Part shown: one piece after another, positions 20,340-30,999 of the stretch
Layout: every line of letters begins with the position of its first letter
How positions within the stretch are numbered: position 1 is the stretch's first letter
Source: Branchipolynoe longqiensis
Lineage: Eukaryota > Annelida > Polychaeta > Phyllodocida > Polynoidae
Assembly (NCBI GenBank): GCA_030323885.1
Contig: CM059198.1
Coordinates: forward strand, 57,314,917-57,378,916
Direction of reading: 5' to 3'
Length of the DNA stretch: 64,000 bases
Notes under the pieces: generated by a model
Database searches by the model: none
Told to the model about the DNA's origin: nothing
The model's input: the letters and a program-made list of their open reading frames with translations, nothing else
Made by a program: the position numbers and the translations under genes

Positions 20340-20835
20340 ACATCTTGGAAGTGCCTTATTCATGACATGTCGTTCTTTCTATTCAACATCAGCGTCTGCA
20401 ACTATTGTACAAGGTCATTTGAAGGACATGAATAAACCAGCACAACTCTAAGGCGACCCACCACACCCAACAATAACCAGAAACCTGTCTGGGGACTTGA
20501 GTGTACAACAAATATAGAATCCTTGAAGTGGCTTATTGATGTTGTTCTGTTTCTTTCTATTCATTATCAGCGTCTGGGACCATTATACAAGGTCATTTGA
20601 AGGAGATCAATAAACCGGGTCAAGAACGTTGCTGGTGCTTTATACCTGTAGGTACATTCTGGCACCCATCCGCAGTCTTGTTGGGGTTTTACTTATCAGT
20701 ACAAATTTGTTGATGATTGCTGTCTGGATGACTCATCATCGATCAATTAAATAGCATAAGTAACAAGCCTAGGCATGTCCAGCTGTATTTATTATCCATG
20801 ATACCATAGCTATTTCTTCGCATTGCCAAGTTGTT
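20340..20835 (+). repeat. Dispersed repeat F with an internal duplication
   Basis: The block with TTCTTTCTATTCA, TCAGCGTCTG, ACAAGGTCATTTGAAGGA and AATAAACC occurs twice (about 20340-20455 and 20525-20620). The part from 20580 to 20835 (TTTATACCTGTAGGTA, CATCGATCAATTAAA, GGCATGTC) recurs at 22480-22735 in the same orientation. It is a dispersed repeat of unknown type. Confidence 0.65.
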
Positions 20836-20837
20836 CA

Positions 20838-21042
20838 CTTCTATTTTTGCTATATTAGTTGATTAAGTAGGGGACATTTCAATCGTGGATGATTGGTGTT
20901 CCCTCAATCCTTGTCCTATTCTGGTAATGCCAAGGGCCTGGCTATATAGCAACAAGTATAAATTAGTATTTAATCGTGGGTTCGAATCCCACGACCTACC
21001 AAAACGGGAGACAGTCGCTCAACTCATTCGGCCATCCCGTCT
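20838..21042 (-). repeat. SINE type B with a different 3' tail
   Basis: The head (CATTCGGCCATCCCGTCTG and GTGGGTTCGAATCCCACGAC on the plus strand) and proximal body match the family. Beyond CCTCAATCCTTGTCC the usual long body and tail are absent. Instead the sequence reads AAGTAGGGGACATTTCAATCG upstream to a T-rich edge. The same alternative tail occurs at 48008-48192. The shared junction makes this a separate short subfamily rather than a random deletion. Confidence 0.65.
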
Positions 21043-21090
21043 GTTTATGCACATTACACTGAAATAACAGCATCGGACATGCAAGTCGAC

Positions 21091-21328
21091 ATATGAAGAG
21101 TTCAGGCGCAAATCCCCGTAAATGCCTATCCAAAAATTGACTTAAGGATTGCACTGAAACTTTCAAGACCTTAATTTTTTTACATTCCTATTAGTTGGTT
21201 TATTACTCCATAACCATTTCCTTACAACCAACATGGAATTACTGAGAATTAAAATTGCCTTCAGGTAAATTAAAAAAGTCAACTTTGTTATTGGCGTTTA
21301 CAGAGTTTTGCGACCGGACTCTTCATAT
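21091..21328. mobile_element. Family B MITE, 238 bp
   Basis: The ends ATATGAAGAGTTCAGGCGCA and TGCGACCGGACTCTTCATAT-type are inverted (left CAAATCCCCGTAAATGCC, right GGCGTTTACAGAGTTTTGC). Relatives are at 28405-28600 (decayed), 45510-46266 (split by a LINE) and 54274-54633 (internally duplicated). All copies contain an AAATTGACTTAA-like block and its inverse. It lies next to a TA microsatellite, so TA is the probable target. Confidence 0.75.
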
Positions 21329-21337
21329 ATATATATC

Positions 21338-21378
<41 letters not shown>
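21329..21378. repeat. (TA)n microsatellite
   Basis: About 50 bp of nearly pure TA repeat directly adjoin the right end of the family B MITE. Confidence 0.85.
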
Positions 21379-21384
<6 letters not shown>

Positions 21385-21596
21385 TTTGGTTGTGTTTTTT
21401 TCTTTTTATTCGGGAGGAAAATGGATTTTGTTCATATTAACATGTATTGGCTCAGTGCTAGGAGGGTATTGGGCTTCTGGGCGTTGTTTGGTTGGATAGC
21501 TACATATATCGATTTTTGTTTGAGCTATTAGGTAATGTAGGAATGTACACTTCACCCTCAGGCAAAAAGTACGGATACGGTTATTGCATCATGGAA
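21379..21596. other. Non-genic, T-rich then ordinary sequence
   Basis: No gene, RNA or repeat family was recognised. Confidence 0.4.
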
Positions 21597-21745
21597 CGTC
21601 GATAGCCTAATGGTTAAGACTATAATCCTGGCGTGGCAAGAAGGGTGTGTTCAAAAAACCTGCGCTACATGTAATATTTCCCATGTGCACACTTATGCAA
21701 CTTGTGCCGTGACCAGGATCCTGTAAAGCTATATGTTGTATGGTA
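21597..21745 (+). repeat. tRNA-like repeat related to family S2
   Basis: CGATAGCCTAATGGTTAAGAC resembles a box A region and GGGTGTGTTCAAAAAACC a decayed box B. CATGTAATATTTCCCATGTG and GTGCCGTGACCAGGATCCTG match the S2 body (CACAATATTTCCCATTTTCA and GTGACCATGATTCTG). It is a diverged member. Confidence 0.5.
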
Positions 21746-22074
21746 AAATTGTCAGCGGTACAGTGAGTGGCGGGTAGAGTGTGAAGGGGTGGTGGTGCCA
21801 CCGTCGGAGCTGGGGAGGCTGGAGCAGTTGATGACTATGAAAGACTCCCACATTCCATGGAACTGATTGAGTGATGTGGGAGAGGAGGGATATTCTGGGT
21901 TATAATGCTTGTATAATTCCTATACATCATATATATATATATGAATTGCATGTATTTAGCACCTTATTAAAGTAAACCATGGAAGAAACATGATTCTAGG
22001 GAATGGATGTAGTAGCCTGCAATGACCTCTCATGCAAGGATAGATTATGTTATGTATAAACTCTTATGCGTATA
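21746..22074. other. Non-genic, nothing recognised
   Basis: Only a short TA run at 21930-21942 stands out. No coding, RNA or repeat assignment could be made. Confidence 0.4.
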
Positions 22075-22400
22075 TTATTCATGCAATGTAATTATCCTAT
22101 TATCCTTCTCTACTTGTCTTCCACCAACTCCTGGACAACTTGTATAAGTTTACTGTGTTGGGTAGGTGGAGCTGGTGGTTGGTGTGCGGCCTGGAGGGCA
22201 GGTTAGCTGCTCCAAGCAGCCCTACTCCCTGCCTTCCCTCCAGGTGGCCCCCTGCTCCCCCTCCTTCTGCCCACTCCACCTCCTATTTTTGCTCAAATAA
22301 ACTATGCGGTAGGTCTCTTTAGGGGGCCAGCCAGAGTTATTGGCTCGATCCAACTTCCTGTCTTGTGTTCCTTATGTAATGTAATAATAATATACATATA
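22075..22400 (+). mobile_element. Dispersed repeat G, LTR-like
   Basis: It shares GTGCGGCCTGG, GCTGCTCCAAGCAGC, CCCTCCAGGTGG, TAGGTCTCTTTAGGGGGCCAG, CCAGAGTTATTGG and TCGATCCA with 40840-41610, in order. AATAAA is present at about 22291-22296. The poly(A) signal and size fit an LTR, but the ends are not defined. Confidence 0.4.
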
Positions 22401-22884
22401 CTAGACTGCACTAACCTAAGAATTATGGATCCATACCCATAGCTAGTTGTACATAATACAATTGTATTAGGGTGTCTCGTTAAAGGACATCAATAAACCG
22501 GGACGAGAACATCGCTTGTGTTTTATACCTGTAGGTAAATTCTGGGACCCATCCGCGGTGTTGTTGGGGTTTTTCTTATCAGTACAAATCTTTTGATGAT
22601 TGCTGTCTGGATGACTCGTCATCGATCAATTAAACAGTAGAAGTAACAATCCCTGGCATGTCTAGCTGTATTTATTCTCTGGGATACCATAACTATTTCA
22701 TCGCCTTACCAAATGGTACATATGGTATCTTTGAAATGGCACAAGTAAAGATGTAAAGTCTATGTTATTCTTCAGAATAATCCGAGATAGTTAGTTGTAT
22801 TCGGGGAATATTACTTGCATTCATTTAGCCATTCACACAGACCATTTTAATAATGAATAATCTAGAATATGACCTTGCACACAC
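22401..22884 (+). repeat. Repeat F copy 2 and unassigned flanks
   Basis: Positions 22480-22735 match 20580-20835 at most bases (CAATAAACCGGGACGAGAAC versus CAATAAACCGGGTCAAGAAC). About 22736-22884 holds nothing recognised. Confidence 0.6.
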
Positions 22885-23128
22885 GTTGTGATTTATATAG
22901 CACTAAGCCATTGAGAGACCAGTCCACCGGCATCATGACCTGCTATCCCGCTCAGTCATACTATGCATGTCCTAAGTAGTCCAACCGTTGCCCGGATGCT
23001 TTAACGCACAGTGGAATCCTAGGGAACAACAAATACACACTATCGCTCAATGGCTTGACTCTGTCGGGCACCGAACCCAGGACCTGCCCTACGGGAAGCC
23101 AGCTAGTGCTCTTACTGATTCGGCAATA
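22885..23128 (-). repeat. Strongly diverged SINE, minus strand
   Basis: Read backwards, the order GACCAGTCCACCGGCATCATGACC, CTCAGTCATACTATG, and a head with CACCGAACCCAGG and GATTCGGC follows the SINE body and head. It is one of the oldest-looking copies. Confidence 0.55.
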
Positions 23129-23204
23129 ATTTATGTTCTAACAAAAAATCAGAGAACAGACAACAAACCACTCCTCACTATTTATTACTGAAGTTATTGC
23201 ACAC

Positions 23205-23555
23205 AAGGTTGGTTACTCGTTGGAGTTGTATGTCCTGGCAGCATCTAGGGTCATATCCGGATCAGTAGAGACTCGTGACAGTGCGCACTCATGGCGACTT
23301 TATAGGGAGGTGGCACTGAGAGACCGGGCCACCAGCACCATTACCTGATATTCCACTCAGTCACATTATCGTACGACGAAGCCAACCAGTCCTTGCCGTA
23401 CCCTAATACTACTGAGCACCTGGACCTGTAGCGACAAGTGTGCATTTTCAAGTCATTGGTTTGACTCGACCAGGGTTCGAACCAGTGGTTTCGAATCCCA
23501 TATTTACCAAAAACGGAAGACGAATACTCAACTCATTCGGCCATCCCGTCTGGTC
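23205..23555 (-). repeat. SINE type B with doubled box B
   Basis: It is nearly full length on the minus strand. The head contains two box B-like motifs 12-14 bp apart: GATTCGAAACC and GGTTCGAACCC (minus strand, near 23465-23500). The body and tail are complete, ending at TCGTTGGAGTTGTATGTCCTGG. A 63-codon frame crosses the head and is meaningless. Confidence 0.85.
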
Positions 23556-23847
23556 ACGCAACAAGGAGCAAGGTACATTCTCAAATGGACTGCGGAGCCA
23601 AATTTATGGACCCCACCTTCCCCTCCTCTGATCTCCTAGTATCTACTCTAATCTACTCTTCTCTCGACTTCTGATCTTAGTCGATGCAGCCCGTCCGTGT
23701 AAGTGACTCAGGCATTCGTCATGGCTGGGCAGAAAGTCTGTTTGTATAGAATAAGTATTTAATTAATTCATAACCCGTTTTCTAAATGAGAAAAACAATG
23801 ATGCACTAGGCAACGGGAAAAAAAACTGGTGTAGCTAGTTCGGGAGG
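23556..23847. other. Non-genic, nothing recognised
   Basis: A short patch, TCTAATCTACTCTTCTCTCG, is simple sequence. No gene or repeat was assigned. Confidence 0.4.
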
Positions 23848-24157
23848 TTGTTGGACGTTGAAGTCCTGGCAACATCTAAAGTCATATCAGGATGGGAAGC
23901 AACTTGTGACAGTGCACACTCCTGGTGACGTAATAGTGCTGCCCCTACTAGGAGAGCAGGCCTCCAGCACCATGACATTATCCTGACACTGAGCCAACCA
24001 TTCCTTGCCCTATCCTAATAATGCCAAACACCTGGATAGGAAGCAACAAGTTCAATTTTTAAGTCATCGGTTTGACTCGTCCAGGGTTTGAACCGATGGG
24101 TTCGAATCCCAAAATCTGCCAACATGGGAGACCGATCCTCAAATCATTCGGCCATCT
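23848..24157 (-). repeat. SINE type B with doubled box B, copy 2
   Basis: A complete head, body and tail lie on the minus strand. The doubled box B is visible as GGTTTGAACC and GGTTCGAATCCC on the plus strand at 24085-24110. It lies 290 bp from the previous copy in the same orientation. Confidence 0.85.
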
Positions 24158-24236
24158 TATGTTGTAGGTAGTTCGGAAAAGGGCATATTGTATTTGAAGA
24201 CACCAAAGAACACATATACCACTGCCACGTCTACAC

Positions 24237-24237
<1 letters not shown>

Positions 24238-24305
<68 letters not shown>

Positions 24306-24306
24306 G
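24238..24306. repeat. (TA)n microsatellite
   Basis: About 70 bp of TA repeat with one CATATATA interruption, able to form a cruciform. Confidence 0.9.
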
Positions 24307-24529
24307 ATCCATTTGACGAACAACAACCACCGTTACAAGCCCGGCCCCACCTCACAGAGCCTATCGATTAACTGGAAGGTATTGATCTGGGTGCATTGAT
24401 TGATTGGCGTGTGTTGGTGGTGGCGCCCCGTACCACCGCCTCCCCTGCCATTCACCACCCCGGGAACAGAACCGGAAGTCCTGTTCAGAGTAGTAGTACA
24501 AGAAAGGGTGACTGTGTAGGTGTAGTAAA

Positions 24530-26660
24530 GCGTCACGCATGTAGGTGGGTGTGTAGTGGGATGCACTCACCTCACCAGGTTAAGTGCCGTACATGCAGGT
24601 GTGTGTAGTGGGTTGCACTCACCTCACCAGGTAAAGTGGCACACATACAGGTAGGTGTGTAGTGAGTTGCACTCACCTCACCAGGTGAAGTGTCAAATAT
24701 ACCAGGTATGTGTGTAGTGTTTTATACTCACCTCACCATGTTAAGTGCCACACATACAGGTGTGTGTAGTGGGATGAACTCACCTCACCAGGTAAAGTGA
24801 CACGCATACAGGTGGGTGTGTAGTGGGCTGCACACACCTCACCAGGTAAAATGTCACACATACAGGTAGGTGCGTAGCAGGTTGCACTCACCTCACCAGG
24901 TGAAGTGTCAAATATACCAGGTATGTGTGTAGTGGTATATACTCATCTCACCATGTTAAGTGCCACACAGACAGGTGTGTAGCGGGATGCACGCACCTCA
25001 CCAGATGAAGTGTCACACATATAATTGCGTGTGTAGTGGTCTGCACTCTCCTCGTCAGGTAAAGTGTCACACATACAGGTGAGTGTACAGTGCAACATTT
25101 ACCTCATCAGGTAAATCATCACACATGCAGGTAGGTGTGTAGTGGGTTGCACTCACCTCACCAGGTAAAGTGACACACCGAGCAGGTAGGTGTGGTGTGT
25201 TCTATACTCACATCACCAGGTAAAGTATCACACATACAGGTAGGTTTTTAGCGGATTGCACTCACCTCACCCGGCAAAATGGCACACCTACAGGTGAGTG
25301 TGAAGTGGGCAGCACTTACCTCATTAGGTAAGGTGTCATACAGACAGGTAGGTGTGGAGTGTTCTGCACTCACCTCAACAGGTAAAGTGTCACATAGATC
25401 AGTTAGGTGTGTAGTGTGCTATACTCACATCACCAGGTAGTGTCACACATACATGTAGGTCTCTTGTGGGCTGCACTCACCTCACCAGGTGAAGTGTCAC
25501 TCAGACAACCAAGTTAAAGTGGGCTGCAGTATCTTCACACTATGAAGTTGTACATGTACATGTCACACATACAGGTGAGTGTCTAGCGGGCTGAACTCAC
25601 CTCACCAGGTAAAGTGTACCACAGACAGTTCAGGGCGTGGTGGGCAGCACTTACCTAATCCGGTAAAGTGTCGCACGGATAGGTAGGTGTGTAGTGTTCT
25701 GCACTCACCTCATCAGGTAAAGTGCCACATAGATCAGTTAGGTGAGTATTGTGCTATACGCACATCACCAGGTACAGTGTCACACATACAGATAGGTCTA
25801 GTGTGGGCTGAACTCACCTCACCATGTGAAGTGTAACTCAGACAACCAAGTTAAAGTGGGCTGCAGTCTCCTCACAATATGAAGTGTTGCATGTATATGT
25901 CACACATAGAGGTAGCTGTGTATCGTTTTGCACTCAACTCATCAGTTAAGGTGTCACACAGACAGGTGAGTGTGTGGTGGGCAGCACTTACCTCATTAGG
26001 TAAGGTGTCACACCAACAGGTAAAATGTCAAAGCTGCAGCTGAGTTTTTTTGTTTTTTTTTGTTTATTGACGAGGTATTTACTCTGCCCATAACGTATAA
26101 GCTCCTGTCAGGGTGCTTGTTTTCAACGCTGGACAGCTGTGGCACTGTCTTGATCTGTTCCTTTGCCCAGGAGTGTTTACCTGTGTGTGCTCGGGTCAGC
26201 CTTCTGCAATTTTGGTTGTTAGTAATAGCCTATGTTAGTTCTTTTGTAATTTTCCAGTTTTTGTTTGTTTTGGTGTTTTTTTTGCGTGGGTAGCGGGCTG
26301 CACTCGCCTCACCACGTGAAGTGTCACACCTACATGTAGGTGTGTAGTGGGCTGCACTGACCTCACCAGGTTAAGTGTCACACATACACGTAGGTGTGTA
26401 GTGGGCTGCACTCACCTCACCAGGTAAAGTGTCACACCTACATGGAGGTGTGTAGTGGGCGGCACTGACCTCAACAGGTCACACAGACAGGTAGATGTGT
26501 AGTGGGCTGCACTCCCCTCACCAGGCACATGGGCGCAGAACTACTGTGCCGTGTAGGGAGCTTCACTGAGCTCACCAGAGAAAGTGTCACACAGAGAGGG
26601 AGGGGTGTAATGGGCTGAATTCACCTCACCAGCTACACTGGCACACACTCCCATTAATGT
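24530..26660 (+). repeat. 54-bp minisatellite, about 35 units
   Basis: The unit is about GTGTAGTGGGCTGCACTCAC then CTCACCAGGTAAAGTG then TCACACATACAGGTAG. Units diverge by 5-25 percent, and some carry variants such as ACAACCAAGTTAAAGTGG (25510 and 25850). The array is interrupted by retroposon D at 26043-26289. The same unit, inverted, forms the array at 46680-47690. On the minus strand each unit carries a sequence close to a 5' splice site (AGGTGAGTG). No gene is evident. Confidence 0.9.
26043..26289 (-). mobile_element. Retroposon D inserted in the minisatellite
   Basis: A T-rich start (TTTTTTTGTTTTTTTTTGTT), then TATTTACTCTGCCCATAACG, CTTGTTTTCAACGCTGGACAG and CAGGAGTGTTTACCTG match 50038-50225 and 10056-10180. 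The T run is the poly(A) end of a minus-strand insertion. It splits a 54-bp array and so is younger than that part of the array. Confidence 0.6.
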
Positions 26661-26826
26661 ATGTATTGTCACACATGCACAGAGGCATGGGTAATGTGCA
26701 TGTCGTGAGACACTAAGTTGACCCACTTCTTTGGAGACTCACCTCAAATGTGGCAAACATATTGATGTAAATTAACCCAGCTCTAGGCATATTGTTCCAT
26801 CTCTCAGCAATAACACCCCTAGAGGA
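26661..26826. other. Short non-genic spacer
   Basis: The decayed edge of the minisatellite is followed by unassigned sequence. Confidence 0.4.
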
Positions 26827-27153
26827 GCAAGGATAGCCGAATAAGTTGAGCGTCGGTCTCCCGTTTTGGTAGATCGTGTGATTCGAACCCACGAATTTGA
26901 ACCCTGGTCGAGTCAAACCGATGACTTACAAACGTATAGTTGTTGCTTCCTAGGTAGACACTTGGCATTATTAGCAGAGAGCAATAACTGGTTGGCTCAG
27001 TGACAGTATATTATGATGGAGGAGATAGCAGGGCATGGTGCTGGTGACCTGGTCTGCCCCTGGGACAGCACTGTGAAGTTGCCATGAGTTTGCACTGTCA
27101 CAAGTCAGTACCCGTCCTGATATGACCTTAGATGTTGCCAGGAATATAACACT
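26827..27153 (+). repeat. SINE type B with doubled box B, plus strand
   Basis: GGATAGCCGAATAAGTTGAG, then GATTCGAACCC and ATTTGAACCCTGG (two box B-like motifs), then the body and the tail GATGTTGCCAGGAATATAAC. It is close to full length. Confidence 0.85.
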
Positions 27154-27434
27154 CCACACCCATAACACTGCCTCGATGACCAGGATGCCGCACAGTCCGC
27201 GGAATTGCCTGTGATGTTTGAAACTGGTTTTGTCTGCTGGATATGGCTTTATATAAGTATATTTTATACTATGTTTTATAGATATAGTTGAATAAAGACT
27301 TTTGCCAGTGCATCTGCATTAAATGTTGTCTTCGGCCCAAGTGACAATACACTTTTTTTACATGACTTATATATCTAATGTAATAATGTCATCAGCAGCT
27401 AGGGCATGTAAGCTAAAAGGATAATGTTATCCAC
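27154..27434. other. Non-genic, nothing recognised
   Basis: Ordinary AT-rich sequence with no assignable feature. Confidence 0.4.
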
Positions 27435-27775
27435 TTAAAGCTGCACAGTCTGATGAAGCATCACATTTTCAAAACCAAAACAATTATTGAGATTTGATTC
27501 TACATATCTAACTTTGATACTGATGCACCCATTAAGCATTTGGTGCTACATATAAATGAATGTTGAGTCAATTTAATAGAACATGTTACTGCAGAAGCCT
27601 ATGGTGTCCGACTTTTGGCATGTTGGCATGTTTGCACTTAAAATATCTCAAAACTTAGCGAATTAAAATAAAAGTCACTTCAAACTAAAGTAAGGTAGAT
27701 CAGAGCAGTCAAAATTTATATATTTACATCAGAGAAATGTTAGAAACCCAAAACCATTGGACTATGCAAGTTTAA
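27435..27775. mobile_element. Family A MITE with TTAA ends
   Basis: It starts TTAAAGCTGCACAGTCTGAT and ends GGACTATGCAAGTTTAA. The inside contains GATTTGATTCTACATATCTAA and, near the other end, AACATTTCTC/GAGAAATGTT-like sequence. It is one of nine full or partial copies here (also 32622, 38681, 49643, 61038 and 62939). TTAA at both edges suggests a piggyBac-type target. No transposase is encoded. Confidence 0.8.
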
Positions 27776-28404
27776 GCACTCACGTGTAGTATAACTAGTT
27801 ATGCTATTATTATTTAGGCTGTAGGGACACTATCCGTGCAGCGACTGGCTGGGGTTGGGCCCTGTGTCGCATATGCTATGCCGACCTATGCACCCTCGAG
27901 CCCGTGTCAGCCAATCAGAGCGAGAGGCGAACCTGGAGGTGTCGACCTCCAGCGCTATGGCCTCTACTCCGCGTCCAGTCAGTCGGAAATGTGGATTGCA
28001 AACAAAATTGTTTACAGGGATTTGTGCGTGAACTCTTCAATTGATCAGGACAAGTCAAACACCTTGCATGTAGAATGGGATACGGTCTATAGTCGATAGG
28101 GACTGATCTTTACTGCATAAGTTTGAAAGTTACCTATGAGGCAGTAACTAGATGCTGGAGGATATGCTAACATTAAACACAAGTTGGTTTCCATTGATGT
28201 GTACAAATGACAGGTACAAATGACAAGTACAAATGACATGTGTCATACGCATGACTACAAATGTAGTGTGAAGTTGAACATGCTGGATTAGGTTGTGGAT
28301 GATGGGTATGCATATTGATTAGATCATCCAGATATGGAGTAGTTAGGTAATGTTTCCCTTCCTATGTTTGCACACTTGCAGTGCGAATTGCTTGGCCATC
28401 ATGT
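27776..28404 (+). repeat. Repeat H and first half of a direct repeat
   Basis: Positions 27790-27955 match 36462-36612 (AGTTATGCTATTATTATTTA, GGCTGTAGGG, GTCAGCCAATCAGAGC). Positions 28030-28125 match 28585-28675 (TCTTCAATTGAT, AGTCAAACACCTTGCATGTA, ACTGCATAAGT). About 28125-28404 contains nothing else recognised, except a triple ACAAATGACA(A/T)GT at 28201-28235. Confidence 0.55.
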
Positions 28405-28675
28405 TGTTGCATATGGGTTTCGAGATCCGAAAATTGACTTATTTACCTGAAGGCTATATCAATTCTGAAGAAATTGTTATGGAGCAATAAGCACAACATT
28501 AGGAATTAGAAAATGAACATTTGAGAGTTTGACTCCAACGTTTAAGTCAATTTTTGGATTGGTGTTTAGGGGGATGTGTCCCTCAAGTCTTCAATTGATA
28601 AGGAAAAGTCAAACACCTCGCATGTAGAATGGTATACCGCCTATAGTCCATAGGGAGTGATCTATACTGCATAAG
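28405..28675. mobile_element. Decayed family B MITE and second direct repeat
   Basis: AAAATTGACTTATTTACCTG and the inverse TAAGTCAATTTTTGGATTGG belong to family B. The termini are poorly preserved. It lies between the two direct repeats (28030-28125 and 28585-28675), which may mark an older duplication. Confidence 0.5.
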
Positions 28676-29077
28676 TAATCTGAGTAATCAATGGATATTA
28701 TTACTATTTCCACGACGTCACGCGGGAAACGAAAGGTTGGACTTAAATAGGTTACAGAATGATACTCCAAAAGCTTCAAATTGTGTCTGCTTGTATGTTT
28801 TGGACTGCATTCCAATTCGTTAAAGGAATCCATGACCCGCATCAGAATAATAACAGAAGAGTGCCAGTAGAGCTTTCTGACTGTAATAGTTACGGCTTTA
28901 CTAGAGAGTGAGAGAGATAGAGAGACACCCAGAGAATGGTTGGCCGCTGAATAACTCGGACGTACTCCCTCATGTCTAGCTATTTAAGTTATTAATATAA
29001 TAGTCACAGTTAACTAAGCTAATTGTAAATAAGAATAGTTATGTCGGTCATGTTACTGAAGTTGTAGATATATGTGC
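28676..29077. other. Non-genic, nothing recognised
   Basis: A GAGAGAGATAGAGAGA patch lies near 28905. A 77-codon minus frame (28609-28842) overlaps the direct repeat and has no domain. Confidence 0.4.
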
Positions 29078-29205
29078 TGTTTTTTTTCCACCTCTGCTTT
29101 TTGTTTTGTTTTGGTAAAAGAGTTCATTCATCAGAACATACATTTTTGTTCTGCGCCAGAGCACTGGTCTTCTGGACGTTTACATTGCCTTGTAAATAAG
29201 TAGTA
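29078..29205 (-). repeat. Dispersed repeat I, T-rich end
   Basis: A T-rich start is followed by GCGCCAGAGCACTGGTCTTC and TGGACGTTTACATTGCCTTG. The same is found at 35880-35985. This is probably a minus-strand retroposon with an A-rich tail. Confidence 0.5.
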
Positions 29206-29260
29206 CTTAGGTATGGACACTGGACATTATTGGCATATGGCAGGGACCAGTGTGGTTTAA

Positions 29261-29922
29261 GGCCCTGTCACACTGCGAGGTTTCTCACGAACGCGCTTCA
29301 ACGCGTGGCGACGTGTTGCCTTTTTGGGTGAAATGTTGGGACCCGTCGGGACCCGTTAACGGGCCGTCATCAACGCGTTAGTGGTGCGTCGGTACACGTC
29401 GGTACACGTTGAGTGCGACCAACGTTTTGACCAACACGTTGGCGCGCGTCGGGCCGCGTCGAGGTTTTGTGCTTGCACAAAACCTTCGACGCACGGTGAC
29501 GCACGCCAACGTGTTGGATGGCGCGTTAGCAGCGCGTTGTCACGGACGTGTACTGAACGAGCTATTGGCATTGTGCCAGTGTTGCGTGACACGTTGGACG
29601 TTTTGCTGGCGCGTGTGGACGTGTTGATGGCGGTTGAGTACGTGTTGCTGGCGGTTCTTGGCGTCTTGCTGATGCAATACCCACACGCCGGCAGACTGCC
29701 CGCAGCCCGCTCGCAGCGCGCCACCAACACGCCACTAGCACGCGGACAGCCCATTGGTGGGCCAACCCCACGCGCCGACGCAGCCGACCGTGAATTAGGT
29801 TAATTGCTGCGGCGCGTCCACCTACCCCCCGAAACGCCAAAAAGTTTGACGTTTCTCGACGCTTTGATTAGATTTGGCGCATTGGCGGGACGCCTGAAGA
29901 AACGTTGTAATGTGACAGGGCC
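29261..29922. mobile_element. CpG-rich TIR element, about 660 bp
   Basis: The left end is GGCCCTGTCACACTGCGAGG and the right end AACGTTGTAATGTGACAGGGCC. TAA lies on the left (29258-29260) and, one base out, on the right. The interior is extremely CpG-rich (CGCGTTGG, ACACGTCGG repeats) and has a central palindrome about 29457-29490, GGTTTTGTGC/GCACAAAACC. The TIRs match the two elements at 33125-34272. Frames of 90-140 codons on both strands are products of the CpG-rich repeats. It is a non-autonomous DNA element. Confidence 0.7.
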
Positions 29923-29929
29923 ATAAGAT

Positions 29930-30150
29930 GAGCAGTCGCTCACTGTTGAACGTATCACCGCTTACTAATCACTGAAGGCAACAGATGTTGGACTGGTTGC
30001 AATCTACAAACAGTTAGCAAACATAAACAAGAAGCAAGAACACCACAATTATTACTAAGACTAAATTCCAACGATTAGAATCAAATAGGACTAGTGCTGC
30101 CCAGCGGTGAAAACATGTGTTAACAAACTTATCTGTTTTGAGCGGGGTAA
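29930..30150 (+). repeat. Dispersed repeat J
   Basis: GCAATCTACAAACAGTTA, ATAAACAAGAAGCAAGAA, ATTATTACTAAGAC and AGTGCTGCCCAGCGGTGAAA match 56440-56580 in the same order and orientation. The type is unknown. Confidence 0.6.
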
Positions 30151-30284
30151 ATAAATGCATCCCCCCAAAAAAGAAAATAATTGTTTTTTAAATAGTAACA
30201 AGGACTAGTGGTTGCAGATTTGGCTGGGACAGGAAGAATCAGCAGTGTATACAGCAATACAGCTGGTATGCATAGAGTGTGGAG

Positions 30285-30300
30285 TGCTGCCCCCTGGTGT
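30285..30300 (-). promoter_or_regulatory. CTCF-like motif
   Basis: The minus strand reads ACACCAGGGGGCAGCA, which fits the CTCF core except for the first base. Binding has not been demonstrated. Confidence 0.3.
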
Positions 30301-30322
30301 GAATAGAAAGAATACTAGAAGG

Positions 30323-30385
30323 CTTGATTGATTGATTGATTGGTGGTTTCTTTACGCCGTGTCGGCAGCATATGCCATATTCACT
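30323..30385 (-). repeat. Repeat K tail, minus strand
   Basis: GATTGATTGATTGATTGGTGG, then ACGCCGTGTCGGCAGCATAT and GCCATATTCAC, are the inverse of 3893-3945. It is a 5'-truncated retroposon end. Confidence 0.6.
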
Positions 30386-30646
30386 ACTAGAAGGCGGTCG
30401 CACGCGCACACAGTCACGCACGCATGAATGCGCGCGTAAACACAAGTCAAAAATGCATTGAAAAAGTTGTTTTCCAGGCGCCAGATTATCTCCGAAGCTA
30501 ATCCCATGACATGAATGTAAGGTTTAGCGGTCTGACCAGCCATTGCACATGCAATATACTGCTACCAGCTATTGGGTAAGGTCTGGTGTGATGAGGACAG
30601 TTCACATAGGATTCATTTATCAGAGGACTCGGATTTAAATTGCATT

Positions 30647-30647
<1 letters not shown>

Positions 30648-30703
<56 letters not shown>

Positions 30704-30830
30704 CTATGGATAGTGATGAGCCCCTTATCGCCTGTAATAAGGTATGTACGGTAATGCCCCTCCCCCCCTGGGTGGGGGGAATTTCCCAGCATGCTCCAGT
30801 CTCTCCCCCCCCCCCCCCCATGTCATGGTT
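30648..30830. repeat. (TA)n run and C/G-rich palindromic patch
   Basis: Positions 30648-30698 are about 50 bp of TA repeat. Positions 30760-30780 read CTCCCCCCCTGGGTGGGGGG, a near-palindrome, and 30806-30820 is a run of C. The rest, 30386-30647 and 30830-30990, has no assigned feature. Confidence 0.8.
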
Positions 30831-30999
30831 TCACTCCATTCCCTCGATACACTTATGTACATATATATATGTTATATTACATATTATTATATGTGCATAC
30901 TGTCAGATGTGTCCTCCTCCTTGATCCAATTTAGGAAATTGAAATTGAATCCAGAGTATATATATATACAAATCAGTGGGACTTATTGGTAAGTTTATA

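Noticed and set aside
24530..26660. CRISPR-like repeat array
   Set aside because: The repeats are contiguous, diverged and without unique spacers, and the window is clearly from an animal genome.
29356..29840. Overlapping frames of 132-140 codons on both strands
   Set aside because: They lie wholly in a CpG-rich TIR element with repeats. CpG-rich DNA has few stops, and no transposase motifs were seen.
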